The notes under the pieces were generated by a model. The model was not told the origin of the DNA and did not search any database. It was given only the letters and a program-made list of their open reading frames with translations. Source: UBA2632 sp964452155 (lineage in GTDB: Bacteria > Bacteroidota > Bacteroidia > Bacteroidales > Dysgonomonadaceae). Taken from it: a stretch of 24,855 bases of DNA. The stretch lies in contig CAYVLC010000023.1 in assembly GCA_964452155.1 (NCBI GenBank), positions 1 through 24,855 on the forward strand. The letters run 5' to 3'. Below, in pieces: positions 8,477 through 16,586 of the stretch. The position numbers and the translations under genes were made by a program. Position 1 is the first letter of the stretch. Every line of letters starts with the position of its first letter.

Positions 8477-9376
8477 TTAATCATCTTTGTTGAGTGGATG
8501 ATGAGAAATAATCTCTTGACGAAGGAAATTGCGATCTAGATGAGTGTATAATTCTGTTGTAGTTATGTTTTCGTGACCCAACATTGCTTGCACATATCTT
8601 ATATTAGCTCCACGCTCAAGCATATGTGTAGCAAATGAATGCCTAAAAATATGTGGACTGATTGTTTTTTTTATATCGGCCTCTTCTGCATATTTTTTGA
8701 TGTAATAAAAAACTGTTATACGCGAAATGGCAGTTCCTCTTTTACTAATAAATACAAAGTCCTCGCTACCTTTTTTGGCAGTTATAGAGTTGCGATAGAT
8801 TAAGTAGTTGTTTATTTTTTGCATGGCAATATCCGAAATAGGAACTAAGCGCTGCTTGCTCCCCTTGCCATCAATACGAATGAAACCTTCATCGAAAAAC
8901 AAATTTGTAAATCGTAAGCTTGTCAACTCTGATACACGCAGCCCGCAGCTGTAGAGTGTTTCTATAATTGCATAATTTCGTGCACCCTCTACTGTAGATA
9001 CATCTATAATAGATAACATACTATCTATCTCTTCAACAGACAACACAGTAGGAAGTTTCAAGCCTACCTGAGGACCCTCTAGCAACTCTGCAGGATTTTT
9101 CTGAATATAGTCTTCAAGAAACAGATACTTGTAAAATGATTTCACCCCAGATATTACACGTGCTACAGAGCGTGGCTTCATACCTTTGTCGTAAAGCTGT
9201 GCAAAAAGTTCGTTTAAATGTGCAGGTGTAACCTGCTCCATGGTCAGCTTCTTTTCTGTAGTGTATGTAAGCAATTTGCGCAAGTCGGTCATATATGCAG
9301 AAATTGAATTGGCCGAAAGACCTTTTTCCAATAGCAAGTGCTGTCTGTACTTTTGAATAAGTAAATCACTTTTCAT
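8477..9376 (-). CDS. xerD: Tyrosine recombinase, XerD-type
   Basis: A 299-residue tyrosine recombinase of the usual Xer length. The N-terminal SAM-like DNA-binding domain spans about 1-90 and the catalytic domain about 105-290. The active-site set is complete: Arg147 (CGLRVSEL), Lys171 (GKGSKQR), His242 and Arg245 (HIFRHSFATH), His268 (LGHENI) and nucleophile Tyr277 (LYTHLD). The C-terminal half is very Xer-like, supporting a role in resolving chromosome dimers at dif with XerC. It sits among cell-division and replication genes and not in an integron or phage context, so a housekeeping Xer is more likely than a mobile-element integrase. Confidence 0.9.
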   Translation of the reverse strand: MKSDLLIQKYRQHLLLEKGLSANSISAYMTDLRKLLTYTTEKKLTMEQVTPAHLNELFAQLYDKGMKPRSVARVISGVKSFYKYLFLEDYIQKNPAELLEGPQVGLKLPTVLSVEEIDSMLSIIDVSTVEGARNYAIIETLYSCGLRVSELTSLRFTNLFFDEGFIRIDGKGSKQRLVPISDIAMQKINNYLIYRNSITAKKGSEDFVFISKRGTAISRITVFYYIKKYAEEADIKKTISPHIFRHSFATHMLERGANIRYVQAMLGHENITTTELYTHLDRNFLRQEIISHHPLNKDD

Positions 9377-9477
9377 AACATCTTCCTATTGATATGCCGC
9401 AAATGCTCTGTGAATATATTGTTATTGATGCAATAATACTACTGAGAACATGAACTACATGATACACCAGAGACCCA

Positions 9478-9837
9478 CTATTTCTTAGAAGCCTCTTCAC
9501 CTTTTTCTTTATCGAGTTCTTTTTGAAGAACAATTGAGGAGTAAAACAAAAACATGGCACTTACAAGTAGCAACAATGGCCACTCGGTACGACCTTTGTA
9601 CATTAAGAACGTAGCCACCACTAAAAGTATGCAAGCAAAAACCTGAAAATTGAACAAACGCTTGCCTCTAATGCTTTTGCCTGGATAAGGACTAGTTACG
9701 GTGATGGCTGAAAAAAGACTCACACTTACAGCCATTCCCCAAACTGCAATTGTTGGCTCAAAAGAATAGACTACCGTAAAAACTAAAATAAGTATGGCTG
9801 ACACCTTATATAAAAGGCTTTTGATGTTATTTTTCAT
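9478..9837 (-). CDS. Small four-helix membrane protein, unknown function
   Basis: A 119-residue protein with four predicted membrane helices at about 8-26, 31-50, 65-82 and 87-105, then a charged C-terminal tail rich in Lys and Glu. I recognise no functional motif. It lies 31 bases downstream of the FtsB/DivIC gene and 101 bases upstream of xerD on the same strand, so it is likely co-transcribed with both. The setting suggests a link with envelope or division, but nothing in the protein itself shows this. Confidence 0.8.
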   Translation of the reverse strand: MKNNIKSLLYKVSAILILVFTVVYSFEPTIAVWGMAVSVSLFSAITVTSPYPGKSIRGKRLFNFQVFACILLVVATFLMYKGRTEWPLLLLVSAMFLFYSSIVLQKELDKEKGEEASKK

Positions 9838-9868
9838 TATTATTAATCAAAACATTTTTCACCACATA

Positions 9869-10171
9869 TTACTCGATGATGAAGACCTCTTCATTTTCTT
9901 TTTTCATCAAGTAATTTTCACGTGCAAATTTCTCTAAGTTATCTTTGTCAGACTGCAGCTCGTAAAGCTTTGTTTTGTCTGCTTCTATCTTTTTTCTATA
10001 AAATTCTATTTGTTTTTTTAAACTCCTAATCTCTCTATCACTATCAATTCGTTTTTTTATGTTGCTGTCGCTAAACAAAAACAACATGACCACTACAAAC
10101 AAGAGAATGCCAAATTGAAGTGTGTTGAACCCCAAAGACCTTTTTTTTGTTTTTTTTATATCGTTGTTCAT
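9869..10171 (-). CDS. FtsB/DivIC-family septum formation initiator
   Basis: A 100-residue bitopic membrane protein: a basic cytoplasmic N-terminus (about 1-18), one membrane helix (about 19-36), and a periplasmic coiled coil (about 40-85), then the family-typical end with LEKFARENYLMKKENEEVF. FtsB/DivIC proteins join FtsL and FtsQ/DivIB and help switch on septal peptidoglycan synthesis. Length, topology and the FARENY.M segment all fit. It is the first gene of a probable unit with the four-helix protein and xerD and is transcribed away from the dipeptidase gene. Confidence 0.9.
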   Translation of the reverse strand: MNNDIKKTKKRSLGFNTLQFGILLFVVVMLFLFSDSNIKKRIDSDREIRSLKKQIEFYRKKIEADKTKLYELQSDKDNLEKFARENYLMKKENEEVFIIE

Positions 10172-10203
10172 ACAGCTATGAAATTGATGGACTTATTAAA
10201 GCA

Positions 10204-10211
10204 CAAATATA
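10204..10211 (-). promoter_or_regulatory. -7 box of the FtsB/DivIC gene (TATATTTG)
   Basis: Minus-strand TATATTTG matches TAnnTTTG and lies about 33 bases before the start codon. No clear -33 element is visible. It is divergent from the dipeptidase promoter. Confidence 0.45.
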
Positions 10212-10270
10212 GAGAAAAAAAAGGCTTGCTTAGAATTATTTTGGCACAAAAAGAAATATTCTAAAAACTG

Positions 10271-10302
10271 TTAGCCCAATATACAAATAAAAGTTACCTT
10301 TG
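10271..10302 (+). promoter_or_regulatory. Promoter candidate of the C69 dipeptidase gene
   Basis: TACCTTTG at 10295-10302 matches the -7 consensus TAnnTTTG. A weak -33 element (TTAG at 10271-10274) lies 20 bases upstream. The expected transcript start is about 30 bases before the ATG. Confidence 0.5.
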
Positions 10303-10339
10303 AGATTGTATTTACAAATTATTTAATTCTATAGTTATA

Positions 10340-11974
10340 ATGAAAAAAATTCTTAGCATTTTCTTGGTATTTCAACTATCCATACCTTTAATTTTTTCTT
10401 GCACAAACTTCCTAATTGGCAAAAAAGCATCGACAGATGGAGCAACAATGATTTCTTACTCTGCCGACTCTTACAGCTTTTATGGAGAGCTGTATCATTG
10501 GCCAGCCAAAAAATATAAAGCTGGCGAGTTGCTAAAAGTTTACCAATGGGATACAGGAAAATACTTAGGCCAAATACCACAAGCATTAGAAACATACAAT
10601 GTTATTGGAAACATCAACGAACACCAACTGGCTATTGGCGAAACAACTTTTACGGGCCGTAGAGAACTAGCAGATTCTACTGGAATAATGGACTATGGCA
10701 GTCTTATATACATAACTTTACAGAGAGCCAAAACAGCACGAGAAGCAATTTCAACAATGTCACAATTGGTAAATGAACATGGATATTACAGCACTGGTGA
10801 ATCTTTTTCTATAGCAGACCCCAACGAGGTGTGGCTAATGGAACTTATTGGAAAAGGAGTAGGCAATAAAGGAGCAGTATGGGTAGCCGTCAGAATTCCC
10901 GATGATTGTGTTTCGGCACATGCCAACCAAGCACGTATTCAACAATTTCCTTTGAATGATCCAGAAAATTGCTTATATTCACCCGATGTGATATCTTTTG
11001 CACGCGAAAAAGGATACTACTCTGGAGATGATGCTAATTTTAGCTTTGCCCAAGCTTATGCCCCAATTGACTTTGGAGCACTTCGTTTTTGTGAAGCACG
11101 TGTATGGTCGTTTTTTAATCACGTAAACAAAGATATGGCTAAGTATGTCACCTATGCCAAAGGAGAAACTACAGACCCAATGCCACTCTATATCAAACCA
11201 GACAAGCAGTTGTCTGTGAGAGATGTGCAAGGCTACATGCGCGACCACTACGAAGACACAGAACTTGATTGGAGAGACGACTTTGGGGCTGGTCCTTTTA
11301 ACTCTCCCTACCGCTGGTCTCCACTCACATGGGAAGTAGATTCGGTGCAGTATTGCAACGAAAGACCCATTGCAACACAACAAACAGGCTTTTCGTTTGT
11401 ATCGCAGTCTCGCAACTGGCTTCCCAATGAAATAGGAGGAATTTTATGGTTTGGGATTGACGATGCAGCACAAAGTGTATATTATCCAATATATGCAGGC
11501 AATACGAGTGCTCCTGAAGCAATGAAACAGGGCAATGGAGATTTGCTAAACTTTACATGGGAATCTGCATTCTGGATTCACAATTGGGTGTCAAATATGG
11601 TATATGACCGCTATAGCGACAAAATTGTTCATGTAAACGAATTGCAAAACAAACTTGAAAGTGCTTTTGAAACCCAACAAGCAGCTATAGAGAAAAAAGC
11701 AGAGGCATTATATAAAACATCTAAGACTAATGCAATCAAATACTTAACCGAATATAGCAACAACAACGTAAAAGAAGGATTGAACGAATGGAAAAAACTG
11801 GGAGAATATATGATGGTAAAATATATTGATGGTGCCGTAAAGAAAGAAGAAAATGGTAAGTTTAAACGCAACGAACACGGTAACCCAGCATTTCCTGATA
11901 GACCTGGATATCCAAACGAACATTATAGAAAGATAATTGAACAAACAGGGGACAAATACAAAGTTCTATTTTAA
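10340..11974 (+). CDS. C69-family dipeptidase
   Basis: A 544-residue Ntn-hydrolase of the C69 (PepD-like) family, which cleaves dipeptides. Residues 1-20 form a signal peptide ending LIFS; the next residue, Cys21, begins the CTNFLIGKKASTDG motif, and in this family an N-terminal Cys freed by processing is the nucleophile. Cys21 could also be read as a lipobox cysteine, but the C69 motif explains it better. The central SFSIADPNEVWLMELIGKG stretch and ANQARI near 192-197 are typical. The protein is probably exported, supplying amino acids from peptides. It precedes the phospho-sugar mutase gene by 34 bases. Confidence 0.92.
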   Translation: MKKILSIFLVFQLSIPLIFSCTNFLIGKKASTDGATMISYSADSYSFYGELYHWPAKKYKAGELLKVYQWDTGKYLGQIPQALETYNVIGNINEHQLAIGETTFTGRRELADSTGIMDYGSLIYITLQRAKTAREAISTMSQLVNEHGYYSTGESFSIADPNEVWLMELIGKGVGNKGAVWVAVRIPDDCVSAHANQARIQQFPLNDPENCLYSPDVISFAREKGYYSGDDANFSFAQAYAPIDFGALRFCEARVWSFFNHVNKDMAKYVTYAKGETTDPMPLYIKPDKQLSVRDVQGYMRDHYEDTELDWRDDFGAGPFNSPYRWSPLTWEVDSVQYCNERPIATQQTGFSFVSQSRNWLPNEIGGILWFGIDDAAQSVYYPIYAGNTSAPEAMKQGNGDLLNFTWESAFWIHNWVSNMVYDRYSDKIVHVNELQNKLESAFETQQAAIEKKAEALYKTSKTNAIKYLTEYSNNNVKEGLNEWKKLGEYMMVKYIDGAVKKEENGKFKRNEHGNPAFPDRPGYPNEHYRKIIEQTGDKYKVLF

Positions 11975-12008
11975 TTTAAAAAACTAACGGATTACACATT
12001 GTAAAACT

Positions 12009-13757
12009 ATGAACCAAGAAACATTATTACACAAAGTTACTGAAAAAGCCCAAAGATGGCTAACAGGAAATTATGATGAAGAAACGAAAATAGAAGTTGA
12101 GAAAATGCTCAACAATGAAGATAAATCGTTACTCATCGATGCATTTTATAAAGAGTTAGAATTTGGCACTGGAGGTTTACGCGGAATCATGGGTGCAGGT
12201 TCTAATCGGATGAACATCTACACTGTTGGAAGTGCAACTCAAGGTTTGTCTAACTACCTTTTACAAGAATTTGCCGACCTAACTGAAATAAAAGTAGTAA
12301 TTGGTCACGATAATAGAAACAATAGCCGCAAATTTGCAGAGATTTCTGCCAGCATCTTTTCGGCAAATGGTATTAAGGTGTATCTTTTTGAGGCATTGCG
12401 CCCAACCCCTGAAGTATCTTATGCTATACGCAAACTAGGCTGTCAGAGTGGGGTAATGTTAACTGCATCGCACAATCCTAAAGAATATAACGGATACAAA
12501 GCTTATTGGAACGATGGCGCACAAGTATTGGCTCCGCACGATAAGAATATAATTGCAGAGGTAAATCGCATTAAAAACATTGATGACATAAAGTTTGACG
12601 GAAACCCTAAACTTATCAATACAATTGGTAAAGATATGGACCTAGCATTCTTAGAGGAAGTAAAAAAACTATCCTTATCACCCGATGCAATTAAGCGTCA
12701 GCACGACCTTAAGATAGTTTATACTCCTATTCATGGAGCAGGCATTACTCTTATACCCGATGCGCTAAAAGCTGTAGGTTTCACAAATGTGATTAACGTA
12801 CCCGAGCAAGATGTAATTAGTGGTGAATTTCCAACAGTAGTATCGCCCAATCCAGAAGAGCCTGCAGCATTAGAATTAGCTGTAAAGAAAGCAATAGAAA
12901 CAGAAGCCGAAATAGTTATGGCCACAGACCCCGATGCAGACCGTATAGGAACAGCTATACGTAATGAGAAAGGCGAGTTTGTATTGGTAAACGGTAATCA
13001 AACTATGATTATTTATCTTTACTACCTCATTACCCGTTGGAGAGAGCTAGGCAAACTAACTGGAAAAGAATATGCAGTTAAAACAATTGTTACTAGCGAG
13101 TTGGTAAGTAAAATAGCAAGTAAAAACAATGTAGAGCTATTTGATTCTTATACAGGCTTTAAATGGATTGCAGATATTATCCGAAAAAACGAAGATAAAA
13201 AGGTTTATTTAGGCGGTGGCGAAGAGAGTTACGGTTTTCTTGCTGGCGATTTTGTGCGTGACAAAGACGCTGTTTCTGCCTGCATGCTTTTTGCTGAAAT
13301 AGCAGCGTGGGCAAAGGACAATGGCAGAACAGTTTATGAAATGCTACAAGATATTTATGTAGAATACGGTTATTCGAAAGAAGAAGGTATTTCTCTTGTA
13401 AGAAAAGGGAAAGAAGGTGCCGATGAGATTGAAGCTATGATGAAAAATTTCCGCGAAAACCCACTTACAAAAATAGCTGGATCTACTGTTACTCTTCTTA
13501 AAGATTATGCTTCTCTTGAAGCCATTGACTTTGTGAGCAAAGAAAACATTACTCTTTCTATGCCAACAACGGCCAATGTACTTCAATATTACGCCGAAGA
13601 TGGAACAAAAGTATCTATACGTCCATCTGGAACAGAACCAAAAATAAAATTCTACATAGAGGTGAAAGGAAAAGCAGACTCAAGAGAAGAGTTGAAAGAA
13701 GCAGAAAAAGCTGCTAATGAAAAGATAGAACTAATTCGTACAGAATTAGGCATTTAA
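12009..13757 (+). CDS. Phospho-sugar mutase (phosphoglucomutase/phosphomannomutase)
   Basis: A 582-residue alpha-D-phosphohexomutase that moves phosphate between C1 and C6 of glucose or mannose. All four family loops are present: catalytic phosphoserine Ser154 in TASHNP (152-157), the metal loop DPDADR at 307-312, the sugar-specificity loop GGGEESYGF at 402-410, and the phosphate-binding RPSGTEPK at 538-545. The extended N-terminus with TGGLRG near 54-59 and the total length match the long PgcA-like phosphoglucomutase group more than short GlmM/ManB. It lies between the dipeptidase and mgsA genes, 10 bases before mgsA. Confidence 0.95.
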   Translation: MNQETLLHKVTEKAQRWLTGNYDEETKIEVEKMLNNEDKSLLIDAFYKELEFGTGGLRGIMGAGSNRMNIYTVGSATQGLSNYLLQEFADLTEIKVVIGHDNRNNSRKFAEISASIFSANGIKVYLFEALRPTPEVSYAIRKLGCQSGVMLTASHNPKEYNGYKAYWNDGAQVLAPHDKNIIAEVNRIKNIDDIKFDGNPKLINTIGKDMDLAFLEEVKKLSLSPDAIKRQHDLKIVYTPIHGAGITLIPDALKAVGFTNVINVPEQDVISGEFPTVVSPNPEEPAALELAVKKAIETEAEIVMATDPDADRIGTAIRNEKGEFVLVNGNQTMIIYLYYLITRWRELGKLTGKEYAVKTIVTSELVSKIASKNNVELFDSYTGFKWIADIIRKNEDKKVYLGGGEESYGFLAGDFVRDKDAVSACMLFAEIAAWAKDNGRTVYEMLQDIYVEYGYSKEEGISLVRKGKEGADEIEAMMKNFRENPLTKIAGSTVTLLKDYASLEAIDFVSKENITLSMPTTANVLQYYAEDGTKVSIRPSGTEPKIKFYIEVKGKADSREELKEAEKAANEKIELIRTELGI

Positions 13758-13767
13758 AAAGAAAAAT

Positions 13768-14244
13768 ATGAAAAAGAAATTAAAGATAGCTTTGGTTGCT
13801 CATGACAACCGTAAAGTGGATATTATAGATTGGGTTATTTACAACTCAACTTTTTTGGCCGAACACTCCTTGGTATGCACAGGTACTACAGGCACACTTG
13901 TAAAAGAGGCACTAGCAAGTAGAGATGTGCACCCCGAGATGCAAATAATGACATCAGGACCCATGGGTGGCGATGCCGAAATTGCAGCAATGGTGGTGAG
14001 AAAAGAGATAGACATGGCTGTTTTTCTGATTGACGACCTAAACGCACAACCTCACGAAGCTGATATTATGATGCTTTTGCGACAATGCAGGGTGCACAAC
14101 GTACCTATTGCTTGCAATAGATATAGCGCAGACTTGATGGTTACCAGCAACTTGTGGGACAATGACAACTACATTCCTATGAATCCTCACTACGAAGTAT
14201 TTGATAGGGTGAAACATGAGCAGAAGATAAAGAAAGAAATATAA
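13768..14244 (+). CDS. mgsA: Methylglyoxal synthase
   Basis: A 158-residue cytoplasmic enzyme that converts dihydroxyacetone phosphate to methylglyoxal and phosphate, a bypass of lower glycolysis used when sugar phosphates build up. Typical motifs are VAHDNRK at 10-16, TGTTGTL at 38-44 (phosphate loop), SGPMGGDAEIA at 63-73 with catalytic Asp69, and PHEADIMMLLR at 95-105 with His96, Asp99 and Arg105. Length matches the family. It is 10 bases from the mutase gene and is followed by a strong terminator, so it ends that transcript. The pairing joins two steps of sugar-phosphate balance. Confidence 0.96.
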   Translation: MKKKLKIALVAHDNRKVDIIDWVIYNSTFLAEHSLVCTGTTGTLVKEALASRDVHPEMQIMTSGPMGGDAEIAAMVVRKEIDMAVFLIDDLNAQPHEADIMMLLRQCRVHNVPIACNRYSADLMVTSNLWDNDNYIPMNPHYEVFDRVKHEQKIKKEI

Positions 14245-14268
14245 GAGATTCTCTCAAAACATTATTTT

Positions 14269-14301
14269 AAAAAACCGTTTCAGTTATTGAAACGGTTTTT
14301 T
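14269..14301 (+). terminator. Strong rho-independent terminator after mgsA
   Basis: Perfect 14-bp stem (14269-14282 with 14288-14301), a five-base loop GTTAT, and a T run at the 3' end. It starts 25 bases after the mgsA stop. The A and T runs on both sides could let it work in both directions. Confidence 0.88.
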
Positions 14302-14576
14302 TACTTTAAAATAATTATTGTTTACCAATGGTACCCCCTATCCAATCATCACACAAAAAAAGAATCACTATTTTATGACCATTTATATGACAAATAATTT
14401 ACCTATTTTATTTGCATTTACAACTCTGCCAACACAGTAGTTAGCCCCAGAAAACTAAATGTTGAGAAAAAAAGCGTTCTTATAATGCTACTCTAGCTAT
14501 ACCCATTTCCAAATATCTTATATATCAAAACATTTGTTGCCATATAAACAACAATTAGTAAGCAGAGGGTCGCTTT

Positions 14577-14905
14577 ATCAGGCAGAAATCAAATCTACCG
14601 TGGTAGATTAAACAAAGATGAGATGAAAATCAAATTCACCGTCGTTTATTTGACAATCATGAAGTAAAAATCAAATCTACAACGGTAGATTAAGTTTTCA
14701 TGAGATAAAAAATCAACATTACCTCCGTAGATTTGACGATCATGAGATGAAAAAAAATTCACCACAGTATATTATGTTTTCATGAGATGGAAAAAAAAAT
14801 TCAACGCTGTAGATTTGGCGATTATGAGGTGAAAATCAAATTCACAACGCTAGATTACGTTTTCATGAAGCGAAAGTCAAATTTACCGTCGTAGATTCAA
14901 TTTTC
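14577..14905. repeat. Eight diverged ~41-base tandem repeats with partly palindromic cores
   Basis: Unit starts are at 14577, 14618, 14659, 14700, 14742, 14782, 14824 and 14865; unit lengths are 41, 41, 41, 42, 40, 42, 41 and 41. Most units open with an ATGAGATGAAAATCAAAT-like stretch, then a variable core of about six bases, then GTAGATT and a tail. Tails fall into two types: TTTGACGATC-like (units 2, 4, 6) and TTAnGTTTTC-like (units 3, 5, 7, with 8 similar), giving an ~82-base higher-order period. Several cores are inverted repeats, for example AATCTACC/GGTAGATT in unit 1 and AATCTAC/GTAGATT in unit 3. A ninth unit decays after 14906. Confidence 0.88.
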
Positions 14906-15064
14906 ATGACATAAACCTCAAATCCTTCAATAAGTGAAAAGTTATTTGCCTCAATCACTGATCTTGTCGATGTGCTGAAGTGAAACCGAAAGAGAGTAAA
15001 TCGCGATAAGACCTGAAGTTTGAATAACACACGGATAAATAAAGGATAAACGGGCATTCGGGTA

Positions 15065-15100
15065 ATGAGATGTACATTTGAGCGTAGATGTTGGCGGTTT
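15065..15100. repeat. Possible isolated relic of the 41-base repeat
   Basis: This stretch begins ATGAGATG and contains GTAGATG and TTGGCG in the same order and near the same spacing as unit 6 of the array, with a few bases deleted. It lies 160 bases beyond the array. The match is short and could be chance. Confidence 0.35.
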
Positions 15101-15482
15101 CCCAAAAATCAATTTATACTCGTAAATAAATCTTTACAGCTTTCAAATTATAATGCACACTTAGTTACAATATTAGCCACCTCCTCTTACTTTTGGAAGT
15201 GTTTAATCTATTTTAAAACAATTACAAACATGCACAATTTTACACAACTATAGGCGATACATACAATTAGCGTTAAACAAATTTACACCCTAGTTGTTTA
15301 AAGACTATAAAGATTAGGGAAGAAAGAATCAGATTGCATTTTGATGAATGTATCTGTCAATTAATCTATTACATCAAATAGATACTGTTTAAATAAAATC
15401 TGAACGCAGGGCAAGAGAGCTAAACTATCCTTAGATAGCACTTTGATTGCACACTCTAAAATAGACACCAGATTTAATCAAA

Positions 15483-16337
15483 ATGTATCACACCAAAACA
15501 CCTACAACTATGGCTATCAATTTAATAAACATTCTCCAAAAATCATTTACTGAAAAATCATTCTCAGATATTTCTCAATATGTTGGCATAAATCCTGAGT
15601 CAACTAAGAATGGCACTAAAGCTATTATACCTGTTGTACTTGCATCCATTCTAGGAAACAACACAGCAAGCTCCTCCACCCAACCAGTTTGGTGGAATGC
15701 AATGGACAAAGAATATCCTTATTCGGAAGATGATTTTGTTGATACTAAAAAAATCAACTCCTCGGCATTTCTTATAAAAGGACGTGAAGTACTAGCAGGA
15801 ATGTTTCGCACCAATCACGACGAATTGGTTGCATCTGTAAGTAGCGTGGCTGGCATACAAAAAGAAAAGGCAGCAGGATTAATTGAAGTGGGTGTCCCTC
15901 TTATTGTGGGACATTTAAAAAACTGGATGCTAAAGAAAGGGTGGAAGTTTAAAGATTTAATTGAAAACCTTATCGAAAACAAAACAATCATCACTGGCAC
16001 TCTTCCTACGGGTATATCTCCCATACATTTTGGGGTTGGGAAACTACCTAAAAACAATTTCTCTAGAACAATTGAAACTGAAATTCCTACCCTGGCTACA
16101 CCAACTAGTAAAAAGAAAAACAATGGCCTTATTTGGTTTGGGGGATTACTAATCTTGGCCATTATATTGTGGTATTTGATGGGAAATAAATCATGTACTA
16201 GAAGTTTGAATACTGATGATATGCTAGTTCCAGATATGACCCAAGTAATAGACTCTCCAAAGCTATACGAAAAACCGATGGATGGTACATATTATGCTTA
16301 TGAAGTGAAGCCCGATGTGGTGCTGAGAAAAAAATAG
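15483..16337 (+). CDS. DUF937-domain membrane protein
   Basis: A 284-residue protein. Its N-terminal part, with INLINILQKSF near 12-22, a YVGINPE motif near 38-44 and AIIPVVLASIL near 47-57, resembles DUF937 (YidB-like) helical domains, and a second similar helical stretch follows at about 105-155. One membrane helix lies at about 216-233, followed by a short polar tail. Function is unknown. The true start may be the internal ATG at 15510, because relatives usually begin M-A-I-N-L-I; no Shine-Dalgarno site decides between the two. It stands alone between the repeat region and the convergent S46 gene. Confidence 0.8.
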   Translation: MYHTKTPTTMAINLINILQKSFTEKSFSDISQYVGINPESTKNGTKAIIPVVLASILGNNTASSSTQPVWWNAMDKEYPYSEDDFVDTKKINSSAFLIKGREVLAGMFRTNHDELVASVSSVAGIQKEKAAGLIEVGVPLIVGHLKNWMLKKGWKFKDLIENLIENKTIITGTLPTGISPIHFGVGKLPKNNFSRTIETEIPTLATPTSKKKNNGLIWFGGLLILAIILWYLMGNKSCTRSLNTDDMLVPDMTQVIDSPKLYEKPMDGTYYAYEVKPDVVLRKK

Positions 16338-16358
16338 ATAGTTTTGTAGAGATATTGC

Positions 16359-16380
16359 AGAGAGAGAGAGAGAGAGAGAG
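16359..16380. repeat. (AG)11 dinucleotide tract
   Basis: Eleven perfect AG units begin 21 bases after the DUF937 stop codon. It lies in the convergent gap and not in a gene or an evident promoter. Confidence 0.95.
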
Positions 16381-16415
16381 TGGGAATGTTTTTGATTGTA
16401 TAAATTTATGGAAAC

Positions 16416-16424
16416 GGGGGGGGG
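16416..16424. repeat. G9 homopolymer tract
   Basis: Nine Gs in a row, in strongly AT-rich DNA, 35 bases after the AG tract. Both tracts lie downstream of DUF937 and upstream of the two-way terminator. Confidence 0.95.
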
Positions 16425-16500
16425 TTGACTTTATGAGTTGACTCTCTTTTATTGGGTGCTGATATCTGCTTTTTTTTGAAATTACACAATATAGCCTAAC

Positions 16501-16535
16501 AAAAAAAGACGACATAAACATGCCGTCCTTTTTTT
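16501..16535. terminator. Probable bidirectional terminator
   Basis: An A7 run and GACGACA at 16501-16514 face TGCCGTCC and a T run at 16521-16535, forming an imperfect stem with one bulge and one mismatch. A and T runs flank both sides, so it can serve both the DUF937 gene (plus) and the S46 peptidase gene (minus), which converge here. Confidence 0.65.
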
Positions 16536-16586
16536 ATTATCCTAAACTCCGAGACTCTAATATCGGGCCTCGAGTTCCTAAAACGT

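Larger units (their letters stand above)
14302..15482. other. Long non-coding region with a tandem repeat array
   Basis: About 1.2 kb between the mgsA terminator and the DUF937 gene holds no credible gene. The short frames across it are not supported: the repeat period of 41 is not a multiple of three, so a frame through the array would change with each unit. The array fills 14577-14905, and one isolated diverged copy is seen near 15065-15100. I see no tRNA-like cloverleaf or transposase remnant. Confidence 0.6.

Noticed and set aside
8477..9376. Integrase of a mobile element
   Set aside because: The gene sits among FtsB/DivIC and dnaN without attachment-site repeats or cargo; length and motifs fit housekeeping XerD.
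10340..10402. Lipoprotein signal on the C69 dipeptidase
   Set aside because: Cys21 sits in a lipobox-like place but begins the C69 nucleophile motif, which explains it better.
14577..14905. CRISPR array
   Set aside because: Whole 41-base units are related to each other; there are no constant repeats separated by unrelated spacers of equal length, and no cas genes nearby.
14863..15105. 80-residue minus-strand open frame
   Set aside because: It runs partly into the repeat array, shows no recognisable domain, and its composition looks like translated non-coding DNA.
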